Position numbers and translations under genes: made by a program. From contig NZ_JAECZA010000228.1 in assembly GCF_016056275.1 (NCBI RefSeq), positions 62,001-126,000 of the forward strand: 64,000 nucleotides of DNA, read 5' to 3'. A model generated the notes under the pieces. That model saw only the letters and a list, made by a program, of their open reading frames with translations, searched no databases and was not told where the DNA came from. Of this stretch, positions 36,977 through 45,391 are shown one piece after another. This DNA comes from Dendronalium phyllosphericum CENA369. Lineage in GTDB: Bacteria; Cyanobacteriota; Cyanobacteriia; Cyanobacteriales; Nostocaceae. Position 1 is the first letter of the stretch. The number at the start of each line of letters is the position of its first letter.

Positions 36977-39232
36977 ATGGATGATTATCCTTTTCAACCC
37001 TCAAATTCCGATCGCACTCACAATGTTTCTCCATTTCCTCAAGCTCAACCTGTTCCCTGGTCTGAAGGACAAGGAGACGACTGGAGTTTGCAAGATTTTC
37101 TGAATATTTTACGACGACGAGCGCTGGTCGTTGTCGGGGTAGCTATTACTGTAATGGCAACAGTTGTTATAAATTTGGCACTCAACCAAAAGCAACCAGA
37201 ATATGAAGGCAATTTTCAGTTGTTAGTGGAACCTGTTAATGATGACAGCAGTACGGTAGATATTGTCAAAGACACTACTAGTTCAAACAAGTCTACTCTC
37301 GATTATGAAAGTCAAATTCAGGTTCTTAAGAGTCCCGAATTAATGGGAAGTGTTATTAAGCAGTTACAAATCTTATATCCAGAAATTAACTATGATTCTC
37401 TGCTGGCATCTCTCAATATTACTCGGCTAGGTGAAACTAAAATTATAGAAGTTAGCTATCGAAGTAACGATCCAAATCAAATTAAAGTCGTACTAGACCG
37501 AGTTGCGAAAGAATACTTAGAATACAGTCGAGAAAAAAAGCAGACTAAGTTGCGTCAAGGAATTCAGTTTGTTGAAGCAAAACTGCCAGTGGCTCAAAAT
37601 CGTGTCAATCAACTACAAAAAGAGCTACAAACGTTCCGACAAAAATATGACTTTATTAATCCAGATACCCAGGTTGACTTAGTTATTGGTCAAGTTAGGG
37701 CTGTGACTGAGCAACGACAAGCCGTTAACCGAGATTTGGCACAAGCTCGTGCTAATCTTGCTATTCTCCAGGAAAAAAACGGTCAATTGGCAGCATTGAA
37801 TAGCTCTTCTTTATATCAGCAGTTGATTGCTCAGGTGCGACAATTAGACGTTCAAATTGCTACTGAGTCAACGCGCTTCCAAGATGACAACCCAACTCTC
37901 CAAGCATTGAAGGAAAAAAGGGAAAGCTTAAAACCTTTAGTTGTCCAGGAAGCACAACGCGTTTTAGGCACAAAACTTGCAGAATTAGATAATCAAGTTC
38001 AGACTCTAGAAGTGCAGAGCCGAGAACTGGCGAAAACAGAACAAACACTCGAACAAAAACGCAAGCAATGGCCGATATTAGCACGGCAATACACCGACCT
38101 TCAAAGCAAATTACAAATTGCAACTGATAGCCTAAATCGTTTTCTCTCTACCCGCGAAACCCTGAGCATTCAAATATCTCAGACAGAACTAGGTTGGCAG
38201 TTACTTAAAGCACCTACTAAACCAGAATATCCTGTTGCTGCTTCCGATCTTAAACGCAACTTTATATTGGGATTAGTTGCAAGTATCCTCTTAGGAATTG
38301 GCGTTGCTTTATTATTAGAAAAGCTGGACAATACATACCATAGTGCTTCTGCTCTGAAAGACAAGGTGAAATTACCATTATTAGGAAATATTCCATTTGA
38401 AAAGCAAATTCCCAGACATCAAAACCGCATTCATGCCCATTCTTTAAAAGAAAACGGTCAAGAGTCTTTGTTAACAAATAATCAATGGGAAAAGCAAGTT
38501 CCCAGACATCAAGAACGTACCTTTGCTCAAGAAAGCCCCTTAGCAAGAGTTCCAAATCACTTAATTGAGAGTATTAATAAATCTACTACTGTATCCGCAC
38601 AAGATTACAATAACTATTCTAATCAGTTTTTAGAAGCTTTACGAGTACTTTATGCGAATATTCAACTGCTCCGTGCCGAGCGGCAAATTAACTCTATAAT
38701 TGTTAGTTCGGCGATGGCAGGTGACGGTAAATCTACAGTTGCTTTTCATCTAGCTCAAATAGCTACAGCAATGGGACAAAAAGTACTTCTTGTAGATGCA
38801 AATCTTCGTCAACCTGTGATTCATACTTTATCAGGATTAAATAACTTATGGGGGTTGAGTAATTTAATTTCTACAAACTCACCAGTAGGAGAAGTGATTC
38901 GCCAGCTACCTTATATGAGTAGATTATGTGCTATTACAGCCGGGCCAATACCACCAGATCCTACACAATTACTCTCGTCTGACAGGATGAAGCGATTAAT
39001 GGCAGAGTTCCATAATGCTTTTGACTTAGTGATTTATGATGCTCCCCACTTGAGTGGGTTAGCTGATGCGACTTTATTAGCACCATACACAGATGGGATT
39101 TTAATGGTGGTAAAGATAGACAAAACAGATGCTTCTGTACTGGATAGAGCTTTAGATAATCTTAAAAATTCGCGGTTAAATATCTTAGGGATAGTGGGTA
39201 ACGGTCAGAAAAGCAACTTCAGCAGTTATTAA
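36977..39232 (+). CDS. Wzc/GumC-type polysaccharide co-polymerase and BY-kinase
   Basis: The 751-aa protein combines a Wzz-type chain-length domain with a cytoplasmic BY-kinase. TM1 is about 46-66 and TM2 about 429-451, with a long periplasmic coiled-coil (about 180-390) between. The kinase has Walker A in AGDGKST near 582, Walker A' in LLVDAN near 605 and Walker B in LVIYDAP near 687. The C-terminus ends NGQKSNFSSY, with one Tyr rather than a Tyr-rich tail. A 30-residue spacing separates two copies of KQ(I/V)PRHQ (direct DNA repeat at 38399 and 38489). It would set chain length and regulate export. Confidence 0.9.
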   Translation: MDDYPFQPSNSDRTHNVSPFPQAQPVPWSEGQGDDWSLQDFLNILRRRALVVVGVAITVMATVVINLALNQKQPEYEGNFQLLVEPVNDDSSTVDIVKDTTSSNKSTLDYESQIQVLKSPELMGSVIKQLQILYPEINYDSLLASLNITRLGETKIIEVSYRSNDPNQIKVVLDRVAKEYLEYSREKKQTKLRQGIQFVEAKLPVAQNRVNQLQKELQTFRQKYDFINPDTQVDLVIGQVRAVTEQRQAVNRDLAQARANLAILQEKNGQLAALNSSSLYQQLIAQVRQLDVQIATESTRFQDDNPTLQALKEKRESLKPLVVQEAQRVLGTKLAELDNQVQTLEVQSRELAKTEQTLEQKRKQWPILARQYTDLQSKLQIATDSLNRFLSTRETLSIQISQTELGWQLLKAPTKPEYPVAASDLKRNFILGLVASILLGIGVALLLEKLDNTYHSASALKDKVKLPLLGNIPFEKQIPRHQNRIHAHSLKENGQESLLTNNQWEKQVPRHQERTFAQESPLARVPNHLIESINKSTTVSAQDYNNYSNQFLEALRVLYANIQLLRAERQINSIIVSSAMAGDGKSTVAFHLAQIATAMGQKVLLVDANLRQPVIHTLSGLNNLWGLSNLISTNSPVGEVIRQLPYMSRLCAITAGPIPPDPTQLLSSDRMKRLMAEFHNAFDLVIYDAPHLSGLADATLLAPYTDGILMVVKIDKTDASVLDRALDNLKNSRLNILGIVGNGQKSNFSSY

Positions 39233-39274
39233 GAAATGAAGGCTGTGGTTTATAGAAGTTAAATAAAAAGGCTT

Positions 39275-39296
39275 TTGGCTTCACTTATGAAGCCAA
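39275..39296. terminator. Bidirectional hairpin between convergent genes
   Basis: TTGGCTTCA (39275-39283) and TGAAGCCAA (39288-39296) form a 9-bp stem with a CTTA loop. On the minus strand it is followed by AAGCCTTTTT, and on the plus strand by a T-run after 15 nt. It lies 43 bp after the wzc-like stop and before the convergent small gene. Confidence 0.6.
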
Positions 39297-39373
39297 CATT
39301 ACGTGTGTGATTTTTTACTCGTTATTTAAGGTAAAAACCCAATCCGTTATTCTAGCTTTTTTATTGGCGATCG

Positions 39374-39577
39374 CTACTCTTGTAAGAGTCTATTAGAACT
39401 AACAAGCGCTAAAATTAATAACATCAATTGGATCTGCCAAGGAGCCAAAATCAAACTGAAAATGAGGCTGATAATTGTGAACAAACCTATAAGATAAGCT
39501 ATTTCGCGATCGCACTTTTTAGATAAATAGCCAGTTGCTAAACCTGTAAAGAGGGGAATTAAAAAAAACAAAGGCAT
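39374..39577 (-). CDS. Small membrane protein, 67 aa
   Basis: The product has two hydrophobic segments (LFFLIPLFTGLATGYL and YLIGLFTIISLIFSLILAPW) flanking a short basic loop (SKKCDRE). AGAGG is placed 9 nt upstream of the ATG. No recognisable family. It is convergent with the wzc-like gene and may be part of the tex neighbourhood. Confidence 0.6.
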   Translation of the reverse strand: MPLFFLIPLFTGLATGYLSKKCDREIAYLIGLFTIISLIFSLILAPWQIQLMLLILALVSSNRLLQE

Positions 39578-39816
39578 TTTACTAACCTCTGAACTAAAAG
39601 TAGAAATTGAGACAAACTAGATTAAGACTGTTTTTTCTAATTGTGGTTAATTCTACCTCCAAGCATGTTTTAGTTACAACAGTCTATAGAAATAAATCGT
39701 TAGTAAAGTCAAGATCGGGTAATTATTCGGTAAATAAGTTTAACACTCGCTGCTAGTATTATGAGAAAGATTTAGCATATAACCTTTAGGAGTAAATTTT
39801 TCAACTGAAACACCCG

Positions 39817-41979
39817 ATGCTGAACATTCCCCAACTACTGGCAACTGAACTAGACCTCAAACCTTATCAGGTGCAAAACGCGCTGGAACTTTTGGCAGAA
39901 GGTGCGACAATTCCTTTTATTGCGCGTTATCGCAAAGAACGCACCAATGAAATGGATGAAGTCCAACTGCGCGATTTGGCCGAACGCTATACTTACTTAA
40001 CAGAACTAGAAGAGCGGAAATCGGTAATTTTGAATGCGATCGCCGAACAAGGTAAACTCACCGAAGAACTGAAAACGAACATCGCATCCTGTTTACAAAA
40101 AACTGAACTTGAGGATTTATACTTACCCTATCGACCCAAGCGACGTACCCGCGCCACTGCTGCTAGAGAGAAAGGACTAGAACCCCTAGCAGAATTTATC
40201 AAGTCTTTGAATGCGAAAAATGCTGTGTCGGCTTCGCTAGAAGAAGCAGCAGCAAAGTATATTTCGGAAGAAAAGGGAGTAAAAACCCCACAGGAAGCGC
40301 TCAAAGGCGCTGCTGACATTTTAGCGGAAGAAATAGCAGAAAAAGCTGATTTACGAGCATATATACGCGATTATCTTTTAGAAGATGGAGTATTCATCTC
40401 CCGCATCAAAGATGATTATCCAGAAGGTACAACTAAATTCGAGATGTACCGTAACTATCAAGCTAAAGTGAATAATATTGCACCTCACAACATGTTGGCA
40501 TTGTGTCGGGGTGAGGCTGAGGGAGTATTAAACTATGAAATTGCCTTTGATGAAGATTTAGTACTTTCTTATCTAGAAAACCAAGAAATTAAAACAAAAG
40601 TCCGGGTAATTCGGGATTTTTATCAAGCTATGCTGAAAGATGCATTTAATCGCTTGATGAAGGCTTCACTCGTGGGGGAAGTAATTTCAGAAAAGAAAGC
40701 TTATGCAGATGTTGAGTCAATCAAGACATTTGAAACTAATTTGCGAGAATTGTTACTATCTGCACCAGCGGGAATGAAACCGACTTTGGCAATCGATCCC
40801 GGCTTTAGAACTGGGTGCAAAGTTGCAGTACTTGACCAAACTGGGAAATTTTTAGAATATCAAGCGGTGTTTCCCCACCAAGCAGCCGAACAACGTACTA
40901 AAGCTGCACAAACAATCAAGAATCTAATTGAAAAGTACAAAATTGAGTTAATTGCCATTGGGAACGGTACAGCTTCCCGCGAGACAGATGAGTTTGTCTT
41001 GCAAGTATTACAAGCAATAGACCGCAAACCAATTAAAGTAATGGTGAATGAGTCCGGTGCATCTATATATTCTGCTAGTAAAGTGGCACTAGAAGAGTTT
41101 CCCGATTTAGATATTACCGTGCGCGGTGCGATCAGTATCGGTCGCCGCTTGCAAGATCCCTTGGCGGAACTTGTGAAAATCGATCCTAAATCGATTGGCG
41201 TGGGACAATATCAGCACGATGTCGATCAAAAGTTGCTGAAAAAGAAGCTGGATGAAACCGTTGAAAGCTGCGTTAACTATGTTGGTGTAGACTTAAACAC
41301 TGCTTCCAAGGAACTTTTGACCTTTGTTTCTGGAATTACAGCAGCGGTTGCCAACAACATTGTCGCCTATCGCAACCAGTATGGAGCCTTTAAAAATCGC
41401 CGACAACTTTTGAAAGTGCCGAAGTTAGGGCCGAAAGCATTTGAACAGGCGGCGGGTTTTTTGCGAATTCGCGGTGGTGACAACCCTCTTGATAATACAG
41501 CTGTGCATCCCGAAAGTTACTCAGTTGTGGAAGCGATCGCATCCGATCTCAATGTGCCATTAAATCAAGTAACGCAAATTGCGGAAAAATTTAAAAAGAC
41601 AAATCTCAAAAAATACGTTACTGATACTGTCGGCGAACCCACACTGCGCGATATTCTCAGCGAACTTGAAAAACCCGGTAGAGATCCCCGTGCGGAATTT
41701 AAATATGCCACCTTTAAAGAAGGAATTAAGGAAATTACCGACTTACAGGTAGGAATGGAATTAGAGGGAATCATCACCAATGTCGCTAACTTCGGTGCGT
41801 TCGTAGATATTGGCGTGCATCAGGATGGTTTAGTGCATATTTCCCAACTAGCCGACAGATTTGTAGACGATCCTAAAAAAGTTGTCAAAGTTGGACAAGT
41901 TGTGAAAGTCAAAGTATTGGAAGTCAACGCGAAATTAAAGCGGATTAGTTTGTCAATGAAAGCACTCAAACAATCATAG
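39817..41979 (+). CDS. tex: Tex-family S1 RNA-binding transcription accessory protein
   Basis: The 720-aa protein shows the complete Tex layout. The N-terminal helical domain has ATIPFIARYRKERTNEMDEVQLRDL, the YqgF-like domain has AIDPGFRTGCKVAVLD at about 326-341, then a helix-hairpin-helix region (LTFVSGITAAVANNIVAYRNQYG). A C-terminal S1 domain (GMELEGIITNVANFGAFVDI to the end) completes it. Tex proteins bind nucleic acids and influence transcription in many bacteria. It has full length with an intact S1 domain. It is followed by the ferredoxin gene after about 67 bp. Confidence 0.95.
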   Translation: MLNIPQLLATELDLKPYQVQNALELLAEGATIPFIARYRKERTNEMDEVQLRDLAERYTYLTELEERKSVILNAIAEQGKLTEELKTNIASCLQKTELEDLYLPYRPKRRTRATAAREKGLEPLAEFIKSLNAKNAVSASLEEAAAKYISEEKGVKTPQEALKGAADILAEEIAEKADLRAYIRDYLLEDGVFISRIKDDYPEGTTKFEMYRNYQAKVNNIAPHNMLALCRGEAEGVLNYEIAFDEDLVLSYLENQEIKTKVRVIRDFYQAMLKDAFNRLMKASLVGEVISEKKAYADVESIKTFETNLRELLLSAPAGMKPTLAIDPGFRTGCKVAVLDQTGKFLEYQAVFPHQAAEQRTKAAQTIKNLIEKYKIELIAIGNGTASRETDEFVLQVLQAIDRKPIKVMVNESGASIYSASKVALEEFPDLDITVRGAISIGRRLQDPLAELVKIDPKSIGVGQYQHDVDQKLLKKKLDETVESCVNYVGVDLNTASKELLTFVSGITAAVANNIVAYRNQYGAFKNRRQLLKVPKLGPKAFEQAAGFLRIRGGDNPLDNTAVHPESYSVVEAIASDLNVPLNQVTQIAEKFKKTNLKKYVTDTVGEPTLRDILSELEKPGRDPRAEFKYATFKEGIKEITDLQVGMELEGIITNVANFGAFVDIGVHQDGLVHISQLADRFVDDPKKVVKVGQVVKVKVLEVNAKLKRISLSMKALKQS

Positions 41980-42046
41980 AGAGTAGGGAGTAAGAGAGAA
42001 CAATCTCTACCAAATATCTTTTTGTATTTCTGAATTACGAATTAGT

Positions 42047-42388
42047 ATGACAGTTTATCAAGTTCGACTCATCAATCCTGCTATAGGATTAGATCGCACT
42101 ATTCAAGTACCCGACGATCAATATATCCTGGACATAGCAGAAGAAACTGGCATTCGTCTACCATCTGGGTGCAAACAAGGCGAATGTTCGGCCTGTATTG
42201 CCAAACTTATCAGCGGTGAAGTCGATCAAAGCGAACAAAAATTTCTCCAACCAAGTGAAATACAGGCTGGTTATGTTGTTACTTGTGTAACTTACCCCTT
42301 GTCTGATTGCACTTTAGAAACTCATCAAGAACAAGTCTTATATGAATCAGCCCTTTATTATAAGTCTGAGTCTGGAAAATCTGAGTAA
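42047..42388 (+). CDS. [2Fe-2S] plant-type ferredoxin
   Basis: The 113-aa protein carries the four ligands C42, C47, C50 and C80 in GCKQGECSAC and VTCVTYP. This is the CX4CX2CX29C pattern of plant-type [2Fe-2S] ferredoxins. It is longer than photosynthetic PetF (about 98 aa) at the C-terminus and has a different acidic surface, so it probably serves a specialised electron-transfer partner. It lies directly after tex. Confidence 0.9.
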   Translation: MTVYQVRLINPAIGLDRTIQVPDDQYILDIAEETGIRLPSGCKQGECSACIAKLISGEVDQSEQKFLQPSEIQAGYVVTCVTYPLSDCTLETHQEQVLYESALYYKSESGKSE

Positions 42389-42428
42389 TTTTTGCTGTGT
42401 AAACATTAAATTAATCTTAATTTTTTGA

Positions 42429-42452
42429 GTGCGTTAAACAAATTTAACGCAC
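42429..42452. repeat. Strong 10-bp-stem hairpin after the ferredoxin gene
   Basis: GTGCGTTAAA (42429-42438) and TTTAACGCAC (42443-42452) pair perfectly with a CAAA loop, 41 nt after the ferredoxin stop. There is no T-run, so termination is uncertain. The sequence resembles intergenic repeats of heterocystous cyanobacteria. Confidence 0.55.
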
Positions 42453-42652
42453 CCTGAAAAATACTGCATTATAGCACTTACGAGTAGGGGCGCACAGTCA
42501 AATGTGCATACGATAACTACTACAATTCTCTCGATGATAGACCTAACGGTAGAAGTGAATTCTACCTTCCAAGAGAGGTTAAAATCTAGCACATTGTTAA
42601 AGATGAGATCAGAAGGTTCAAATAAAAAATCTCTAGTTATTAGGTAAAAACA

Positions 42653-43051
42653 ATGTTGACTCCATTTTTAACCGCGTTAGCTACAGCTTTAAGCTTATTA
42701 ATAGTTGATTTAGTTGTTCCAAATGTTGATATTGCTAATTTTCCCGCAGCTTTGATTGCTGCTTTAGTTATTGGTTTAATTAACGGTTCGTTTAAACCGA
42801 TTCTTTCTACTCTTTCTCTACCACTCAACTTTTTAACATTTGGAGGGTTTTCGCTCATCGTTAACGGTTTGTGCTTCTGGTTAGCAGCAGTGTTAGTTCC
42901 TGGGTTCTCAGTTCATGGAATTATCGGTTTTATTCTTGGGCCGGTGATTCTATCTTTGGCTAACACCTTCATTAATAACTACTTTGTGGAAAGAAACCTT
43001 CTAACTAGCGGTCAGAATGTAAAAACCCAAGGTGAATTACCTTCTAGATAA
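42653..43051 (+). CDS. Phage-holin-4-2 family membrane protein
   Basis: The 132-aa protein has four hydrophobic segments (LTALATALSLLIVDLVVPN, FPAALIAALVIGLINGS, LPLNFLTFGGFSLIVNGLCFWLAAVLV, GIIGFILGPVILSLANTF). The NGSFKPILSTLSLPLNFLTFG segment is the mark of the mycobacterial/cyanobacterial 4_2 holin-like family. Function in the host is not known to be lysis; it is a housekeeping membrane protein. Confidence 0.8.
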   Translation: MLTPFLTALATALSLLIVDLVVPNVDIANFPAALIAALVIGLINGSFKPILSTLSLPLNFLTFGGFSLIVNGLCFWLAAVLVPGFSVHGIIGFILGPVILSLANTFINNYFVERNLLTSGQNVKTQGELPSR

Positions 43052-43203
43052 GTATCAGCAGGGGTAGAAACGCTAACTCGTTCGCGTCTCTACTCCAAGT
43101 AAAATCTCCGAATTGACATAACTGATGAGATGAATTTCGTCATTCGGTGTTTTCTAGAGAATGTCATTAAACAAAATCACAAATTTGTCACAGTAACAAC
43201 ATC

Positions 43204-43395
43204 ATGAAATTAGTCAATTTTCTTCTAGGTTTGTTAGTGCCTCCTTTAGGCGTTTTCTTGACAGTCGGAGTCGGCCCAACTTTGATTATTAACATTTTGC
43301 TGACACTTCTCGGTTGGCTTCCTGGTAGTATTCATGCAGTTTGGGTTATTGCCAAACATGAAGAACAACTAAATAGAGAAGGACGTATTTCATAA
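43204..43395 (+). CDS. YqaE/Pmp3-family small membrane protein
   Basis: The 63-aa product has two transmembrane helices. The first contains GLLVPPLGVFL, the second INILLTLLGWLPGSIHAVWVI, which together match the PF01679 Pmp3/YqaE signature. Such proteins affect membrane potential and ion tolerance in other organisms. The tail KHEEQLNREGRIS is basic-acidic. It lies 153 bp downstream of the holin-like gene on the same strand. Confidence 0.88.
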   Translation: MKLVNFLLGLLVPPLGVFLTVGVGPTLIINILLTLLGWLPGSIHAVWVIAKHEEQLNREGRIS

Positions 43396-43545
43396 TCCGC
43401 AAAATCCATTTTATTAAGGGGTAATTGTGCTTTAACAATTATCTCTTTTTTATGTTTAAAATTATGGCGTTACTAACTGAGAATACCTTTTACCCCAGAT
43501 AAAACAGATTTTAGTATTCTTCTATTTGAAAAGGAGCAATTGTAA

Positions 43546-43582
43546 TTCAATAGACCTATGAGCAAAAGTAACTTTTGCACTC
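43546..43582 (+). repeat. Dispersed intergenic repeat, copy 1
   Basis: This sequence, with AATAGACCT at its left and AACTTTTGCACTC at its right, recurs on the opposite strand at 62605-62640 with a few differences. It includes an internal dyad, GCAAAAGT/ACTTTTGC. It looks like a member of a genome-wide repeat family. Confidence 0.65.
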
Positions 43583-43670
43583 CTATGGGAAAAGGTAAAG
43601 GTTTCTTATTCCTTTCACCTTTCCCCCTTACCCTTTTCCCGACTTCTGCAAGAAGTCCAATTTATCTGTT

Positions 43671-43703
43671 GCATTAAAATAGGGTGGAAGTTATCCACCC
43701 TAT
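43671..43703 (-). terminator. Intrinsic terminator of the coiled-coil gene
   Basis: ATAGGGTGGA (43679-43688) and TCCACCCTAT (43694-43703) form a perfect 10-bp stem with a 5-nt loop. On the minus strand it is followed by TTTAATG. It lies 27 bp after the stop of the gene at 43731-44531. Confidence 0.7.
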
Positions 43704-43730
43704 CTTATGAAATCAATTGTATGAAACCGT

Positions 43731-44531
43731 CTACTTATGAATAGTCTCGCGTTGTTTATCAGCAGGTTCTTTATCTTTGAATAAATCAGCCGCTGTTAGG
43801 AGTAACTCCCTCAACGTTTGCTTGATTTGGCGCTCTTTTCTAGCAATGGATGTACCAGCTTCACCTAGTTTATCTTCTAACTGCGATCGCTTCTGTTCTA
43901 CCTGTGTAGCTATAGCTTCGGCTTGAGGACGGGCTTGATTGTACCATTTTTTGGCATCATCTAGATAAACCTTGACTTCCTCCGAGCGTCCGCCATAACG
44001 TGCTGCTAAGTTAGCTCGGACAATAGCTAATTGCGCTTGTAGTTGAGCGTAACGTTTCTTGAGTAAAGAGACTTCTTCGCTATTTTTGACCGAATTTACA
44101 GCTGAATCAATTACAGTTTTAGTACCATCTGTTTTTTGTTGGCCTGTTTCTTCAATTTCAGCCAAAATTACATCAACATCTTGCTGAAGTTGTTCTTCTT
44201 CACTATCAAGTTGAGCTTGTAATTTTTGCAATTCTAATTGAGTTCTCGCAATAGATTCATGTCTTTTACTATTGACACCTTCTAGCGCTCCTTCGATGGA
44301 TGCTGTTACATCTTCTTTAATTTCTGCGCCTTTACCTTGCAAGCTTTCAATCACAGCAGAAACAGCTTCTTTGACAAGAACGCGAATTTCACCGGAACCT
44401 TCTTTAAACTCAGATGCTACCTGAGAAACAGCCGCTTTGACAATTTCACGAATTCTTTCGGTTCTTAACTGTCCAGTTTCTTTAACTTGTTTGAGGTCGG
44501 TTTGAATTTGTTCTTTGATGTTGTTAGCCAT
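43731..44531 (-). CDS. Coiled-coil, LEA/apolipoprotein-like protein
   Basis: This 266-aa protein is highly charged and almost all alpha-helical. It consists of amphipathic repeats (IREIVKAAVSQVASEFKEG, IRVLVKEAVSAVIESLQGKG), a long coiled coil (about 95-190: LELQKLQAQLDSEEEQLQQD) and a C-terminal region with YLDDAKKWYNQARPQAEA. No signal peptide, Cys or catalytic motif is seen. It resembles LEA- or apolipoprotein-like stress proteins of cyanobacteria, but I cannot name a family. A role in membrane or DNA protection would be inference. Confidence 0.7.
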   Translation of the reverse strand: MANNIKEQIQTDLKQVKETGQLRTERIREIVKAAVSQVASEFKEGSGEIRVLVKEAVSAVIESLQGKGAEIKEDVTASIEGALEGVNSKRHESIARTQLELQKLQAQLDSEEEQLQQDVDVILAEIEETGQQKTDGTKTVIDSAVNSVKNSEEVSLLKKRYAQLQAQLAIVRANLAARYGGRSEEVKVYLDDAKKWYNQARPQAEAIATQVEQKRSQLEDKLGEAGTSIARKERQIKQTLRELLLTAADLFKDKEPADKQRETIHK

Positions 44532-44752
44532 TTTTACTCTGGAGAATTAACTAATTTGGATAAAAATTTATAGACATGCTGCTCTATCCACATTATGACG
44601 TAGCCATTTGGTAGCAGGCACTTCCTTTAGATAGAAACTCGCTGTATTTTAGCTGAGTTACTCTGATACTTAAATGCAGCAACAGGTGATGTGTAATCAG
44701 TTGCCTATTCATGGGATGATTAGTATCTGTTGGTAGTAAATGAGAATTAAGT

Positions 44753-44977
44753 ATGTGGCGGGTAAATATCACTTGCTCAAACGATGCATGGAAGCAGTAC
44801 GGTAGTGATTTTAAGACGACGGCTGAGAAATACCAAGCTGATTGTATTGCCTCTAAAAAAATGCCAGATGGAACGCGGATTATGGCATATAAAATTGAAG
44901 ATGTCAGCGATGCTGAAGCTTTTCAGGAAGATTGTGCAAATTTTGTAGGTTTTACAACTGACTTTGAATCTTTGTAA
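44753..44977 (+). CDS. Small conserved-looking protein, 74 aa, unidentified
   Basis: The product is an acidic, soluble 74-residue protein starting MWRVNITCSNDAWKQYG, with three Cys (8, 31, 61) and TRIMAYKIEDVSDAEAFQEDC. It has no signal or membrane segment. It lies 60 bp upstream of the cytochrome c6 gene in the same orientation and may be co-transcribed. I do not recognise the family. Confidence 0.55.
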   Translation: MWRVNITCSNDAWKQYGSDFKTTAEKYQADCIASKKMPDGTRIMAYKIEDVSDAEAFQEDCANFVGFTTDFESL

Positions 44978-45037
44978 GCTTACCTCTGTCGATTATTGAT
45001 TTTTACAAACAGCAAGAAAAATCTGAGGATAAGCTAA

Positions 45038-45373
45038 ATGAAAAAACTACTAACATTAATACTAGTGGTGCTTTTATTATTCACAACTACTTTTACTTTG
45101 CCTGCAAGTGCAGCAGATACAGTTAACGGTGCAGAAATCTTTAACGTTCATTGTGCTGGTTGTCATGTCAATGGCGGTAATATTGTTCGGCGGGGAAAGA
45201 CGTTGAAAAAGAAAGCACTCAAAAAATATGGTATGGATTCGGTAGAAGCGATCGCATCTATTGTCACCAATGGTAAAAATAATATGTCAGCCTATAAAGA
45301 CCGTCTCACCCAACAGCAAATCCAAGATGTTGCTGCTTACGTTCTCGAACAAGCTAATAAAGATTGGCGTTAA
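45038..45373 (+). CDS. petJ: Cytochrome c6 family lumenal electron carrier
   Basis: The 111-aa precursor has a signal peptide (KKLLTLILVVLLLFTTTF, cleavage near PASA-AD) and the heme motif C39-AGC-H43. Met83 (NNMSAYKDRL) is the likely sixth heme ligand. The mature 86-residue protein matches cytochrome c6 along its length (ADTVNGAEIF at the start and VAAYVLEQANKDW at the end). It would carry electrons from cytochrome b6f to photosystem I or a terminal oxidase in the thylakoid lumen. The stretch RRGKTLKKKALKK is more basic than usual, so a c6-like variant is possible. Confidence 0.87.
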   Translation: MKKLLTLILVVLLLFTTTFTLPASAADTVNGAEIFNVHCAGCHVNGGNIVRRGKTLKKKALKKYGMDSVEAIASIVTNGKNNMSAYKDRLTQQQIQDVAAYVLEQANKDWR

Positions 45374-45391
45374 AGAATTAAAAATAAAAAA

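Larger units (their letters stand above)
43396..43730. other. Intergenic with a dispersed repeat and a terminator
   Basis: This 335-bp gap holds a dispersed repeat copy (43546-43582), a pyrimidine-rich stretch, GACTTCTGCAAGAAGTC (43641-43657, a short palindrome) and the terminator of the coiled-coil gene (43671-43703). Confidence 0.6.

Noticed and set aside
42429-42452. Ferredoxin hairpin as a canonical terminator
   Set aside because: It has a strong stem but no T-run on either strand, so it is listed as a repeat.
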